In this document: piece after piece, positions 7,430 to 14,880 of the stretch | How the letters are laid out: each line of letters opens with the position of its first letter | How positions within the stretch are numbered: the first letter of the stretch is position 1 | Virus record (IMG/VR): IMGVR_UViG_3300046751_000076 | Coordinates: 1 to 23,907 of that record | DNA: 23,907 bases | Source of the DNA: a virus | Reading direction: 5' to 3' (one strand) | The notes under the pieces: model-generated | Told to the model about the DNA's origin: nothing | Databases searched by the model: none | Seen by the model: the letters and a program-made list of their open reading frames with translations, nothing else | Translations under genes and position numbers: made by a program

Positions 7430-10309
7430 ATGTCTACAAATAAAAAATTTAGAATACAGAACGGAGCCGATATCCACGGTGGTGGACTTTCCATCGACGA
7501 CGTTATTGTTATTGGTGCTGACGGCAAAGTTGTCGCAGGTGCCATCCAAGAAGCAGTAGCAGAGTTAACTGCTGCTGACATCGCAGACCTGCAAGCGCAA
7601 GTTACCGCGATTCTAGGTACGTCTCCAGAAACTCTGGATACATTACAAGAAATCGTAACTGCATTCCAAGATGCAGATACAAACCTAGTGGCAAGTGTTG
7701 CGTCTAACTCATCCGACATTGCTACGATTAACGCTACTTTAACAAGTGGTGTTGCGACTCCTGCTGATGTTGCTACACTTGACACTTTTGTTAAGGGTGA
7801 TGGAACTAGTCACTTTTATGTACCAGATGAAACATACTGGACTGTTAACACTAACGGATCAATTAGTGCTGAGGGTACGCTATTTATGTTGGCGAATCCG
7901 CCTTCAAACTCTACCTTTGGTGGTGCAATTGTAAACAGTGTTGCAGTAAAATCATCCGAACTATTAACGGTGGGTGAGGAGTATACTGTTTCGTTTTCTG
8001 GTGGTAAGGCAATCGGTGTCACCAATGCGGTTTGGAAAATTATTGTACATGGTGCCAACTTAACTTCATCATCAAGCATTATCGAAGAGTATGAGTTTAC
8101 ATCTTATGACGATCATAGTTTCACTTTCACCTCACCAGATGATCGTGTATACATTAGCATAACAACGCCTTCTGGTGACGAACCCCAGCGCGCAGCTTGG
8201 GTACGAAACCTTGACATCACCAGTCCTTCATCCCTAGACACAACTGCAACTCAGGTTGTTCCAGCGATCAACGAAGTACACGCTGAAGTCGATGCACTGA
8301 CCGTTGCTGTTGCAACTGCTAAGTCAGAAGCAATCTCAACTGCTGCTGCAGATGCGACTACTAAGGCAGATGACGCTAAAGCATATGCCGATCAAGTTGT
8401 CGCTGCAACTGTTGACGCCGCTCCTGCTGCACTGGATACTCTTAACGAGTTGGCAGCTGCACTAGGTGACGACGCAAACTTTGCATCAACTGTTACTGCA
8501 TCTATCGGATCAAACACTTCTGCAATTTCATCTTTAGATGTCTTTGTTGGTGATGGTCGTACTGGACCACCAAATGCTATCACTTCAATTGCGGCATCTA
8601 ACTGGACTGTGTTACAGTCAGGTATTACTATTACTGACAACCCAGACGGTAGCGTAACATTCACAACAGATGGATCTAACGCCGGTGAAATGGCGGAGAT
8701 TCTTGTTGATGTTGACAACGTTGCATACGAGTTTGCAGCAAACGTTGTTGGTTATCATGCAACTGCTCATTATCTTTCCACTAAACGAGCATCCGATAAT
8801 GCATCCATATCCGGATTTGCCTTTAATACGGGTGGTTCAGTTGGTGGAAATGGTAGTGGTTGGAGCAACACTAGCGGGTACGCAGATCAAGTAAAAGTTA
8901 TAATTACCTTTGGAACTGTTGCAGGCGGTACTAGTTGGACTTTCAATAGTATCAGTTTATATGACCCAGAGGCTGCTGACGCTCCTGCACTAGATACATC
9001 TGCTCAAACTATTGCGGATGCGGTCAACGAAGTACACGCAGAACTAGGCGCATTGTCTGCAACTCAGTCTGGAGATACTTCATCTCTAACATCTGCGATT
9101 GCAACAGCTAAGTCAGAAGCAATCTCAACTGCATCCGCTGACGCAACCGCGAAAGCAGACGCTGCTGAAACAGATGCCAAGGCATATGCTGATCAAGTCG
9201 TTGCGGCGACTGTAGATGCTGCTCCTGCGGCACTAGACACATTGAACGAACTAGCTGCGGCACTTGGTGACGACGCGAACTTCGCATCAACCGTTACTGA
9301 TTCAATTGCTACTAAGGCAAGTCAAGTAGACCATGACGCAGAAGTTGCTCGTGCAACTGCTGCTGAAGGCGTAAACGCTTCGGCAATTGCTGCAACGAAC
9401 GCACGTACTTCCGGTATCAGCACTTCTTCAGGTTCAACTGATATTCAGATGACTGCTGAAGTTGACATGGATAGTAACAAAGTTACTAACATGGCAGATC
9501 CAACTGCGGCACAAGATGCGGCAACTAAGGCATACGTTGATGCGGCATCAACTTCTTCAAGTAGTGATCTATCTGCTGAAACTGCGGCACGTATTGCTGC
9601 AGACACTAATTTGCAGTCTCAAATCACTGCACTAAGTGGTTCTACAGACGGCAAAGACAGTGATCTACAAGACGCAATCAATGCAGAAGAATCTGCGCGT
9701 ATCGCGGCAGACGCTGTCCTACAGAATAACATTGACGCAGAAGCGGCAGTTCGCGCCTCTGCAGATCTTGCTCTGACTGGCGATATCAGTGATGAAGCAG
9801 ATGCTCGTATCGCAGGCGATAACGCAATCACTGCAGCTCTAAACACAGAGATTGGTGATCGTCAATCTGGCGATAATGCACTTCAAACGCAAATCGATTT
9901 TATCACTTCTAACACTGATCCAGCTGCTCTAGATTCTCTAACAGAGATCGTCGCAGCATTCCAGTCGGCAGACGATAGTATTACAGGTGTTGTTACTTCT
10001 AACACCACACGCATCTCTGCACTAGAAGGTTCTGTAACAGGAATCGAAGCATGGAACACTGACAACGTATCTGAAGGTACAACGAACTTGTACTTCACAG
10101 ATGCACGTGCTAAGGCATGTTTGACAGGTGGTCTATGTATCACATACAACACAACAACTGGTGAAATTTCAGTTGACGAAACAGAAGCTGAGTCTTCACT
10201 ACGTGTTGCCGAGTCTGTTGCTTCAGATGACGCTGACAAGCTAGATGGTCAGGAAGGTACTTACTACCGTATCAACGTTTATAACGTTGCTGGTACTCTA
10301 GTCAACTAA
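7430..10309 (+). CDS. Coiled-coil fibre with two inserted lectin-like domains (959 aa)
   Basis: Fibre protein immediately upstream of gene 13, the position of T4 wac (fibritin). AAAGGT lies 8 nt before the ATG. The N terminus is FRIQNGADIHGGG. A coiled coil with a TLDTLQEIVTAFQDAD module follows. The shaft is interrupted by two beta-rich domains, residues about 120-267 and 371-519. Each enters after LDxFV and exits before LDT..Q...AxNEVHAE. Their YTVSF...FTFTS...VRNLDIT and NPDGSVTFTTDG...WTFNSISLYDP patterns suggest a galactose-binding-like jelly roll. A 62/66-aa segment follows each insert. Later come DMDSNKVTNMADP (about 679), an IDFITSNTDPAALDSLTEI module (822) and NTDNVSEGTTNLYFTDARA (about 876). 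The C terminus is DDADKLDGQEGTYYRI, a common fibre ending. It is probably receptor- or glycan-binding. Structural role is confident; the lectin fold is inferred. Confidence 0.83.
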   Translation: MSTNKKFRIQNGADIHGGGLSIDDVIVIGADGKVVAGAIQEAVAELTAADIADLQAQVTAILGTSPETLDTLQEIVTAFQDADTNLVASVASNSSDIATINATLTSGVATPADVATLDTFVKGDGTSHFYVPDETYWTVNTNGSISAEGTLFMLANPPSNSTFGGAIVNSVAVKSSELLTVGEEYTVSFSGGKAIGVTNAVWKIIVHGANLTSSSSIIEEYEFTSYDDHSFTFTSPDDRVYISITTPSGDEPQRAAWVRNLDITSPSSLDTTATQVVPAINEVHAEVDALTVAVATAKSEAISTAAADATTKADDAKAYADQVVAATVDAAPAALDTLNELAAALGDDANFASTVTASIGSNTSAISSLDVFVGDGRTGPPNAITSIAASNWTVLQSGITITDNPDGSVTFTTDGSNAGEMAEILVDVDNVAYEFAANVVGYHATAHYLSTKRASDNASISGFAFNTGGSVGGNGSGWSNTSGYADQVKVIITFGTVAGGTSWTFNSISLYDPEAADAPALDTSAQTIADAVNEVHAELGALSATQSGDTSSLTSAIATAKSEAISTASADATAKADAAETDAKAYADQVVAATVDAAPAALDTLNELAAALGDDANFASTVTDSIATKASQVDHDAEVARATAAEGVNASAIAATNARTSGISTSSGSTDIQMTAEVDMDSNKVTNMADPTAAQDAATKAYVDAASTSSSSDLSAETAARIAADTNLQSQITALSGSTDGKDSDLQDAINAEESARIAADAVLQNNIDAEAAVRASADLALTGDISDEADARIAGDNAITAALNTEIGDRQSGDNALQTQIDFITSNTDPAALDSLTEIVAAFQSADDSITGVVTSNTTRISALEGSVTGIEAWNTDNVSEGTTNLYFTDARAKACLTGGLCITYNTTTGEISVDETEAESSLRVAESVASDDADKLDGQEGTYYRINVYNVAGTLVN
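8312..8497 (+). repeat. Duplicated 62-aa coiled-coil segment, copy 1
   Basis: Encodes ATAKSEAIST...AKAYADQVVAATVDAAPAALDTLNELAAALGDDANFASTVT, and follows inserted domain 1. It is nearly identical in protein sequence to 9101-9298, but many codons differ (for example Leu-Asp-Thr-Leu-Asn-Glu-Leu uses different codons at most positions). The duplication is therefore old, or the DNA identity has been eroded while the protein was kept. Confidence 0.8.
9101..9298 (+). repeat. Duplicated 66-aa coiled-coil segment, copy 2
   Basis: Second copy of the segment at 8312-8497, following inserted domain 2, with four extra residues (around AAETDAKAYAD). Together with the inserts, this defines a large unit: insert domain, then NEVHAEL linker, then this coiled coil. 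Confidence 0.8.
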
Positions 10310-10328
10310 TCTGAGATTAGTGAATAAG

Positions 10329-10354
10329 AAAGGGGACTTCGGTCCCCTTTTTTT
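10329..10354 (+). terminator. Intrinsic terminator with UUCG tetraloop
   Basis: The stem AAAGGGGAC/GTCCCCTTT closes a C(UUCG)G tetraloop and runs straight into a T tract. It lies 20 nt after the 959-aa fibre stop and just before tandem late promoters, so it cleanly ends the fibre transcription unit. Confidence 0.93.
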
Positions 10355-10361
10355 ATATTTG

Positions 10362-10369
10362 TATAAATA
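10362..10369 (+). promoter_or_regulatory. T4-type late promoter, tandem copy 1
   Basis: Perfect TATAAATA followed by G, 8 nt after the terminator and 45 nt before the gp13 ATG. It starts the neck/terminase transcription unit. Its spacing to the second copy is 12 bp start to start. Confidence 0.8.
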
Positions 10370-10373
10370 GACG

Positions 10374-10381
10374 TATAAATA
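10374..10381 (+). promoter_or_regulatory. T4-type late promoter, tandem copy 2
   Basis: Second perfect TATAAATA (context GTATAAATAGA), 33 nt before the gp13 ATG. Both copies share the 10-mer GTATAAATAG. Initiation from either would give a short leader for gp13. Confidence 0.8.
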
Positions 10382-10406
10382 GAAATAATCTTTATTGGAC
10401 ACTAAC

Positions 10407-11177
10407 ATGTATTCTACTGACCGAGATGAATTGATAGATTATTGCTTGAGGGCGTTAGGTCACCCTGTCGTTGAGATAAACATTGACGAAGAGCAATTAG
10501 ACGATCGCATAGATGAAGCGTTACAGTGGTTTCGTGAACATCACCCAGACGGTTCTCGCCGTTACTATCTCAAGCACCAACTAACCGAACAAGATATTGA
10601 AAATAAGTATATTGACTTTGCTGATGATTTAGACTTGTCTGCGGTAGTTCGAATGTTGCCTATGTCTTGGACTGCAACCCAGTCAGGTTGGTTTAGTGAT
10701 GCATGGCAACTAGTCAAGTTTACTGTCACCGACTTTACAAGTGGTGGTGGTTATATGGCAGACCTTGCGCACTACGAATCTATGCAACAACATCTGTCAT
10801 TACTTGATATGAAACTAGTGGGCACACCACAGATTACATTCGACAGACAATACAACCGTGTCAATCTGCATATTTCGAAACACAATATGACAGAAGGTGA
10901 TTATGTCGTTTTTGAGGTTTATGGCATTCGAAACCCAGACGACTCAGTAAACGAATACAACTCTCTCTGGAACCACAAGTTTGTAAAAGAATACGCTACT
11001 GCGCTTATCAAAAGACAGTGGGGTCTCAATCTGATCAAGTTTGACGGTATGGTATTACCAGGCGGCACCACGGTCAATGCAAGGCAGATCTATGAAGATG
11101 CATTGCAAGACATAGAACGCATTATGACTAAATTTAGAGAAGAAGAGGACGAAGGTCCAATTTTCTTCATGGGGTAA
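10407..11177 (+). CDS. gp13: Neck protein gp13 (head completion)
   Basis: T4 gp13-type neck protein. In T4, gp13 and gp14 complete the filled head and form the neck to which the tail joins. The first residues after ATG (MYSTDRDELIDYCLRALGHP) and VEINIDEEQLDDRIDEALQWF are the recognisable family signature (LIDYxLRxLGxPVxEIN). The GGGYMADLAHYESMQQHLSLLD region is also typical. I chose ATG 10407 (256 aa) over an in-frame TTG at 10395: TTGGA lies 7 nt upstream of the ATG, the TTG has no ribosome binding site, and the family starts close to this residue. It is shorter than T4 gp13 (about 309 aa). It is the first gene after the tandem late promoters and is followed 3 nt later by gp14. Confidence 0.92.
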   Translation: MYSTDRDELIDYCLRALGHPVVEINIDEEQLDDRIDEALQWFREHHPDGSRRYYLKHQLTEQDIENKYIDFADDLDLSAVVRMLPMSWTATQSGWFSDAWQLVKFTVTDFTSGGGYMADLAHYESMQQHLSLLDMKLVGTPQITFDRQYNRVNLHISKHNMTEGDYVVFEVYGIRNPDDSVNEYNSLWNHKFVKEYATALIKRQWGLNLIKFDGMVLPGGTTVNARQIYEDALQDIERIMTKFREEEDEGPIFFMG

Positions 11178-11180
11178 GTT

Positions 11181-12065
11181 ATGGCTACTAACCCATATTT
11201 TTCACAGAAGTATCGTCCAGAACAAGACTTGTATGAAGATCTGATCATTGAGTCGATCAAGATGTATGGTCAGGATGTCTACTATCTACCTCGCGAGATT
11301 GTGGCGTCAGAGGACATCTTCCTTGACAGCATCCAGTCTCAGTTCTCTGACACCTACAAAGTAGAAGTGTACATCGAGAACACAGAAGGTTTCGAAGGCG
11401 AGGGCGATCTGTTCACTAAGTTCGGTATCGAATTACGAGATCAGGCAACGTTTGTTATCGCACGTCGTCGATGGAAACACTTGATTGGTGATCGTCTTTC
11501 AGATGCACAGTTCCGTCCACGTGAAGGTGATGTTATATACTTGCCGTTATCCGAATCATTATTCCAAGTTATGAAAGTAGAGACCGAGTCTCCTTTCTAT
11601 CAACTTTCTCAACTACCTCTGTTCCGTATGCAATGCGAGTTGTTCGAGTTCTCAGACGAAGACTTCGACACTGGTATTCCTGGAATTGATAATGTTGAAG
11701 TCGAAGGCGCATTCCAATACGAACTCAAGATGCCAGACGAAGGCATGGGTCGTGAGATCTATTACCTTGTCGGCGAAGATGTTTATCAAGAGTTCGATGA
11801 CTTCCGTCTTGAGGGCGAAGTCACTTCTTGGAATCACGACACGCGTATTCTCAAGATTGCACATACTGGCGGTACAGATGGTAAGTATCACGAGTGGGCA
11901 ACAGACAGACCTGTTATTGGTGAGTATGCGTCACTCACACCTATTTCTGAAGAAGAGGGGATCAACGAGATTGATCGTTTGGCGCAGAAACGCACCTTTG
12001 ATGACTTTGCAGAAGACTTCCTAGACTTCACAGAGTCTAATCCGTTTGGAGATCTAACACCATGA
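11181..12065 (+). CDS. gp14: Neck protein gp14 (head completion)
   Basis: T4 gp14-type neck protein, partner of gp13. The N terminus NPYFSQKYRPEQDLYEDLI with IKMYGQDVYYLPRE is the family signature. The middle FGIELRDQATFVIARRRW and FRPREGDVIYLPLSESLFQVMKVE is also conserved. The C-terminal half is acidic and contains a SEEEGINEIDRLAQKRTFDD segment. It is 294 aa, somewhat longer than T4 gp14 (about 256 aa). GGGGTAAG serves as ribosome binding site and overlaps the end of gp13. The stop overlaps the gp15 start as ATGA, indicating translational coupling. Confidence 0.93.
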   Translation: MATNPYFSQKYRPEQDLYEDLIIESIKMYGQDVYYLPREIVASEDIFLDSIQSQFSDTYKVEVYIENTEGFEGEGDLFTKFGIELRDQATFVIARRRWKHLIGDRLSDAQFRPREGDVIYLPLSESLFQVMKVETESPFYQLSQLPLFRMQCELFEFSDEDFDTGIPGIDNVEVEGAFQYELKMPDEGMGREIYYLVGEDVYQEFDDFRLEGEVTSWNHDTRILKIAHTGGTDGKYHEWATDRPVIGEYASLTPISEEEGINEIDRLAQKRTFDDFAEDFLDFTESNPFGDLTP

Positions 12066-12820
12066 TGGGCGGACACTTCTATCACAAACGTGTGCGCACT
12101 TGTGTTGCGCTGTTTGGTTCTATGTTTGATAACATCAATATACTGCGCACCGCATCAAGCGGAAAGGTATTATCTCAAGTAAAGGTGCCTCTGTCATATG
12201 CACCCGCCAGATCGTTCATAGAGCGTCTAGAGGAGATGACAAACGGCGAAGAAGCAGAACGCAGGGTCGCACTTAAACTTCCTAGGATGTCTTTCGAGAT
12301 CGTCTCCATCATATATGACCCTACTCGACAACTTCCTAAGATTAATAGTTATGTTACATCTAACGACGACTCTCAATTTCGCAGATATGTGGGCGTACCT
12401 TATACAATTAGTTTTGAACTTCACATTTATGCAAAGTCACAAGATGATGCGCTGCAAGTCGTAGAACAAGTCATACCATACTTTGCGCCGCAATATACGT
12501 TGACAGTCAAACCATTTACAGACGAACCTGATATCAAAGAAGACGTCCCTGTATCACTTGTTGGTGTCAATTTATCAGACGACTTCGAAGGCGCGATTGA
12601 ACAGAGACGAACTATTATATACACTCTATCGTTTGATATGAAGATGAACTTCTACGGTCCTGTACAGTCTGGACCAGTTATTCGCGAGGTTAATGTCGAT
12701 CTAAATACTAATGACAACGAGTTTGCGGAATTAATAACGGTGACTCCAGATCCGATTGATGTGACCCCAGACAGTGATTATGGTTTTAACTTGGTGATAA
12801 GTGATGAGAGACAATCGTAA
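12062..12820 (+). CDS. gp15: Tail terminator / sheath stabiliser gp15
   Basis: T4 gp15-type protein. It forms a hexamer that caps the tube and sheath and connects the tail to the neck. Residues 5-13 (HFYHKRVRT) and the following CVALFGSMFDNI and KVPLSYAPARSFIERL match the family. RMSFEIVSIIYDPTRQLPKIN and VPYTISFELHIYAKSQDDALQVVEQVIPYF are the conserved core. It is 252 aa, close to T4 (272 aa). The start is ATGATG; either ATG could serve, and the first overlaps the gp14 stop by 4 nt. The C-terminal 17 nt overlap gp16. Confidence 0.92.
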   Translation: MMGGHFYHKRVRTCVALFGSMFDNINILRTASSGKVLSQVKVPLSYAPARSFIERLEEMTNGEEAERRVALKLPRMSFEIVSIIYDPTRQLPKINSYVTSNDDSQFRRYVGVPYTISFELHIYAKSQDDALQVVEQVIPYFAPQYTLTVKPFTDEPDIKEDVPVSLVGVNLSDDFEGAIEQRRTIIYTLSFDMKMNFYGPVQSGPVIREVNVDLNTNDNEFAELITVTPDPIDVTPDSDYGFNLVISDERQS

Positions 12821-13187
12821 ACCACCTGGACTTTTTGACGAAGACCAGAAAAAGAACTTTGTCCATGAACAGGACTATGAGTACTCTCGCGATACTTACT
12901 ATGACTTAATTGAGAAAGGTCGCGAGTCCCTAGAACTCATGATTGAAGTCGCGCGGGAGAGTGAACACCCTCGTGCGTTTGAGGTTCTGTCTGGCATGAT
13001 CAAGGGCATCGCAGATGTCAATGACAAGTTGATGGACCTCAACAAGAAACAAAAAGAACTTCAGAAAGAAGACAAACCTGCCGAAGCAAAAACTACTAAT
13101 AATAATCTATTTGTCGGGTCTACTACAGAATTGCAGCGTATGCTGTTGGGTGATGAGAAAGTTATAGACCAAGACGAAGATGAGTAG
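12804..13187 (+). CDS. gp16: Small terminase subunit gp16
   Basis: T4 gp16-type small terminase, which regulates packaging and recognises concatemeric DNA. It is 127 aa from ATG 12804, shorter than T4 (164 aa). An in-frame GTG at 12801 is less likely because GGTGAT is best spaced for the ATG. The central helical region YDLIEKGRESLELMIEVARESEHPRAFEVLSGMIKGIADVNDKLMDL (given here as its landmarks ESLELMIEVA, HPRAFEV and DVNDKLMDL) is the typical coiled-coil oligomerisation core. A Lys/Glu-rich hinge and a C-terminal FVGSTTELQRMLLG follow. It overlaps gp15 by 17 nt and gp17 by 8 nt. Confidence 0.88.
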   Translation: MRDNRKPPGLFDEDQKKNFVHEQDYEYSRDTYYDLIEKGRESLELMIEVARESEHPRAFEVLSGMIKGIADVNDKLMDLNKKQKELQKEDKPAEAKTTNNNLFVGSTTELQRMLLGDEKVIDQDEDE

Positions 13188-14796
13188 TTATACAAAAGAA
13201 TCTTACCTCGGAAATCCTAACGTAAAAAGAGATGGTGTCGCAGAAGAATGGGACGCCAAGAAGCTGCGTGAGTATAAGAAATGCATGAAGGACCCATCAT
13301 ATTTCTGTAAGAAGTATGTCAAGGTCATTCACCTAGACAAGGGTCTCGTGCCGTTCAAACTCTATCCGTATCAGGAAAAGATGTTCGAACACTTCAACAA
13401 CAACCGATTCAATATCGTATTGGCATGTCGTCAGTCCGGTAAGTCTATCAGTTCGGTTGGTTACTTGTTGTGGTACGCACTCTTTCACCCAGAGAAGACC
13501 ATCGCGATCCTCGCGAACAAAGGTATGACTGCAAGAGAGATGCTGGCGCGTGTCACGCTTATGTTAGAGAATCTGCCGTTCTTTCTTCAGCCAGGATGTA
13601 AGGCGCTCAACAAAGGTTCTATAGAACTGTCCAACAACTCTCGTATCATCGCTGCGGCAACATCCGGTTCGTCTATTCGTGGTATGTCAGTCAACCTTCT
13701 ATTCCTAGATGAGTTTGCGTTTGTCGAAAACGCTGCTGAGTTCTACACGTCGACCTATCCGGTAATCTCATCGGGTAAGGACACAAAAGTTATAATAACA
13801 AGTACCGCGAATGGTATCGGTAATACTTATCATAAGATCTGGGAAGGTGCCGTACAAGGTGTGAACGAATACAAACCATTTCGTGTGGATTGGTGGGACG
13901 TTCCAGGACGTGATGAGAAGTGGAAAGAACAAACGATTGCAAACACATCTAGTCTACAGTTTGATCAAGAATTCGGAAATACATTCTTCGGGACAGGTAA
14001 TACACTGATCGAAGGACAGGTGTTGTTAGACTTGAGGTCACGCGCACCTCTATCACACCACGAGGGTGGTAGTCTGCTGATATACGAAGAACCTGTAGAA
14101 GATCACATGTACATCATGACTGTGGATGTTAGTAAGGGTAGAGGACAGGACTACTCGACATTTACGGTAATCGACGTTTCACAAAGGCCATTCAAACAAG
14201 TTTGTGTATATCGAAACAATTCTATTTCTCCAATACTCTACCCGAACATTATTTATAAGTATGGCACTCTTTATAACGAAGCATATGTAATTATCGAAAA
14301 TAATGATGCAGGGATACTTGTGTGTCAAGGTCTATATCAAGACCTAGAATATGAAAACATACACCTAGAGTCTGCGGTCAAATCAGACGCTATCGGTGTC
14401 ACGATGAACAGAAAGACCAAACGCATAGGGTGCTCTGGGATCAAAGACATTTTAGAAACAGGTAAACTAGAAGTCGTAGACGAAAACACGATTATGGAAA
14501 TCTCAACGTTTGTTTCTAAAGGACAGTCGTATGAAGCGAGTGATGGTAACCACGACGACTTGATGATGAACCTAGTGATGTTTGGTTACTACTTGAGCAC
14601 ACAGTCTTTCGGTGACCTATATGACGTAGACCTGAAGTCTATGTTGTTTGAACAACGAATGAAAGAAATAGAAGACGATATACTACCATTTGGTATAATA
14701 GATGACGGTCGGGACTTCGTTCCAGAAGCAGAAGTACTGCATCCTGGATTTGGGTGGCAGCTGCCAGATCGCACTGCAGAAGACGATTTTTGGTAA
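13180..14796 (+). CDS. gp17: Large terminase subunit gp17 (ATPase/nuclease)
   Basis: DNA-packaging motor, 538 aa. The N-terminal ATPase has Walker A CRQSGKS (residues 83-89, Lys88), Walker B LLFLDE (Asp177-Glu178) and a coupling motif TSTANG. The C-terminal RNase H-like nuclease keeps its acidic triad: Asp316 in MTVDVSKGRGQDYS, Glu373 in VIIENNDAG and Asp459/460 in NHDDL. All catalytic residues are present, so the enzyme should be active. It is shorter than T4 gp17 (610 aa), as in marine T4-like phages. It works with gp16 and docks on the gp20 portal. It starts inside the end of gp16 (8-nt overlap) and ends the neck/terminase unit. A late promoter for gp18 follows 12 nt downstream, with no obvious terminator between. 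Confidence 0.97.
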   Translation: MSSYTKESYLGNPNVKRDGVAEEWDAKKLREYKKCMKDPSYFCKKYVKVIHLDKGLVPFKLYPYQEKMFEHFNNNRFNIVLACRQSGKSISSVGYLLWYALFHPEKTIAILANKGMTAREMLARVTLMLENLPFFLQPGCKALNKGSIELSNNSRIIAAATSGSSIRGMSVNLLFLDEFAFVENAAEFYTSTYPVISSGKDTKVIITSTANGIGNTYHKIWEGAVQGVNEYKPFRVDWWDVPGRDEKWKEQTIANTSSLQFDQEFGNTFFGTGNTLIEGQVLLDLRSRAPLSHHEGGSLLIYEEPVEDHMYIMTVDVSKGRGQDYSTFTVIDVSQRPFKQVCVYRNNSISPILYPNIIYKYGTLYNEAYVIIENNDAGILVCQGLYQDLEYENIHLESAVKSDAIGVTMNRKTKRIGCSGIKDILETGKLEVVDENTIMEISTFVSKGQSYEASDGNHDDLMMNLVMFGYYLSTQSFGDLYDVDLKSMLFEQRMKEIEDDILPFGIIDDGRDFVPEAEVLHPGFGWQLPDRTAEDDFW

Positions 14797-14808
14797 AAAT
14801 CGCGTTAT

Positions 14809-14816
14809 TATAAATA
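14809..14816 (+). promoter_or_regulatory. T4-type late promoter before tail sheath
   Basis: Perfect TATAAATA (context TTATAAATAGA) 64 nt before the gp18 ATG. It gives a longer leader than the other late promoters in the window. The rest of the 84-nt gap (14797-14880) is AT-rich with no other feature except the AAAGGAAA ribosome binding site. Confidence 0.78.
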
Positions 14817-14880
14817 GATACATTGATAGAATTATCTCGTATTATGACTTCTTATTATACCTTAACAAAAGGAAACTATT

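Noticed and set aside
7414-7785. 123-aa minus-strand open frame over the start of the 959-aa fibre
   Set aside because: Its composition is a mirror of the Ala-rich coding strand and it has no promoter, ribosome binding site or recognisable motif.
1571-10239. Many long minus-strand and alternate-frame open frames across the fibre genes
   Set aside because: They are Ser/Ala- or Leu/Gln-rich shadows caused by the strongly biased repetitive codons of the fibres, lack ribosome binding sites and overlap confident genes.
10395-10406. TTG start extending gp13 by four residues
   Set aside because: No ribosome binding site precedes it; ATG 10407 has TTGGA in range and matches the usual family start.
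14250-14257. TATAAATA on the minus strand inside gp17
   Set aside because: No minus-strand gene is supported anywhere nearby; treated as coincidence.
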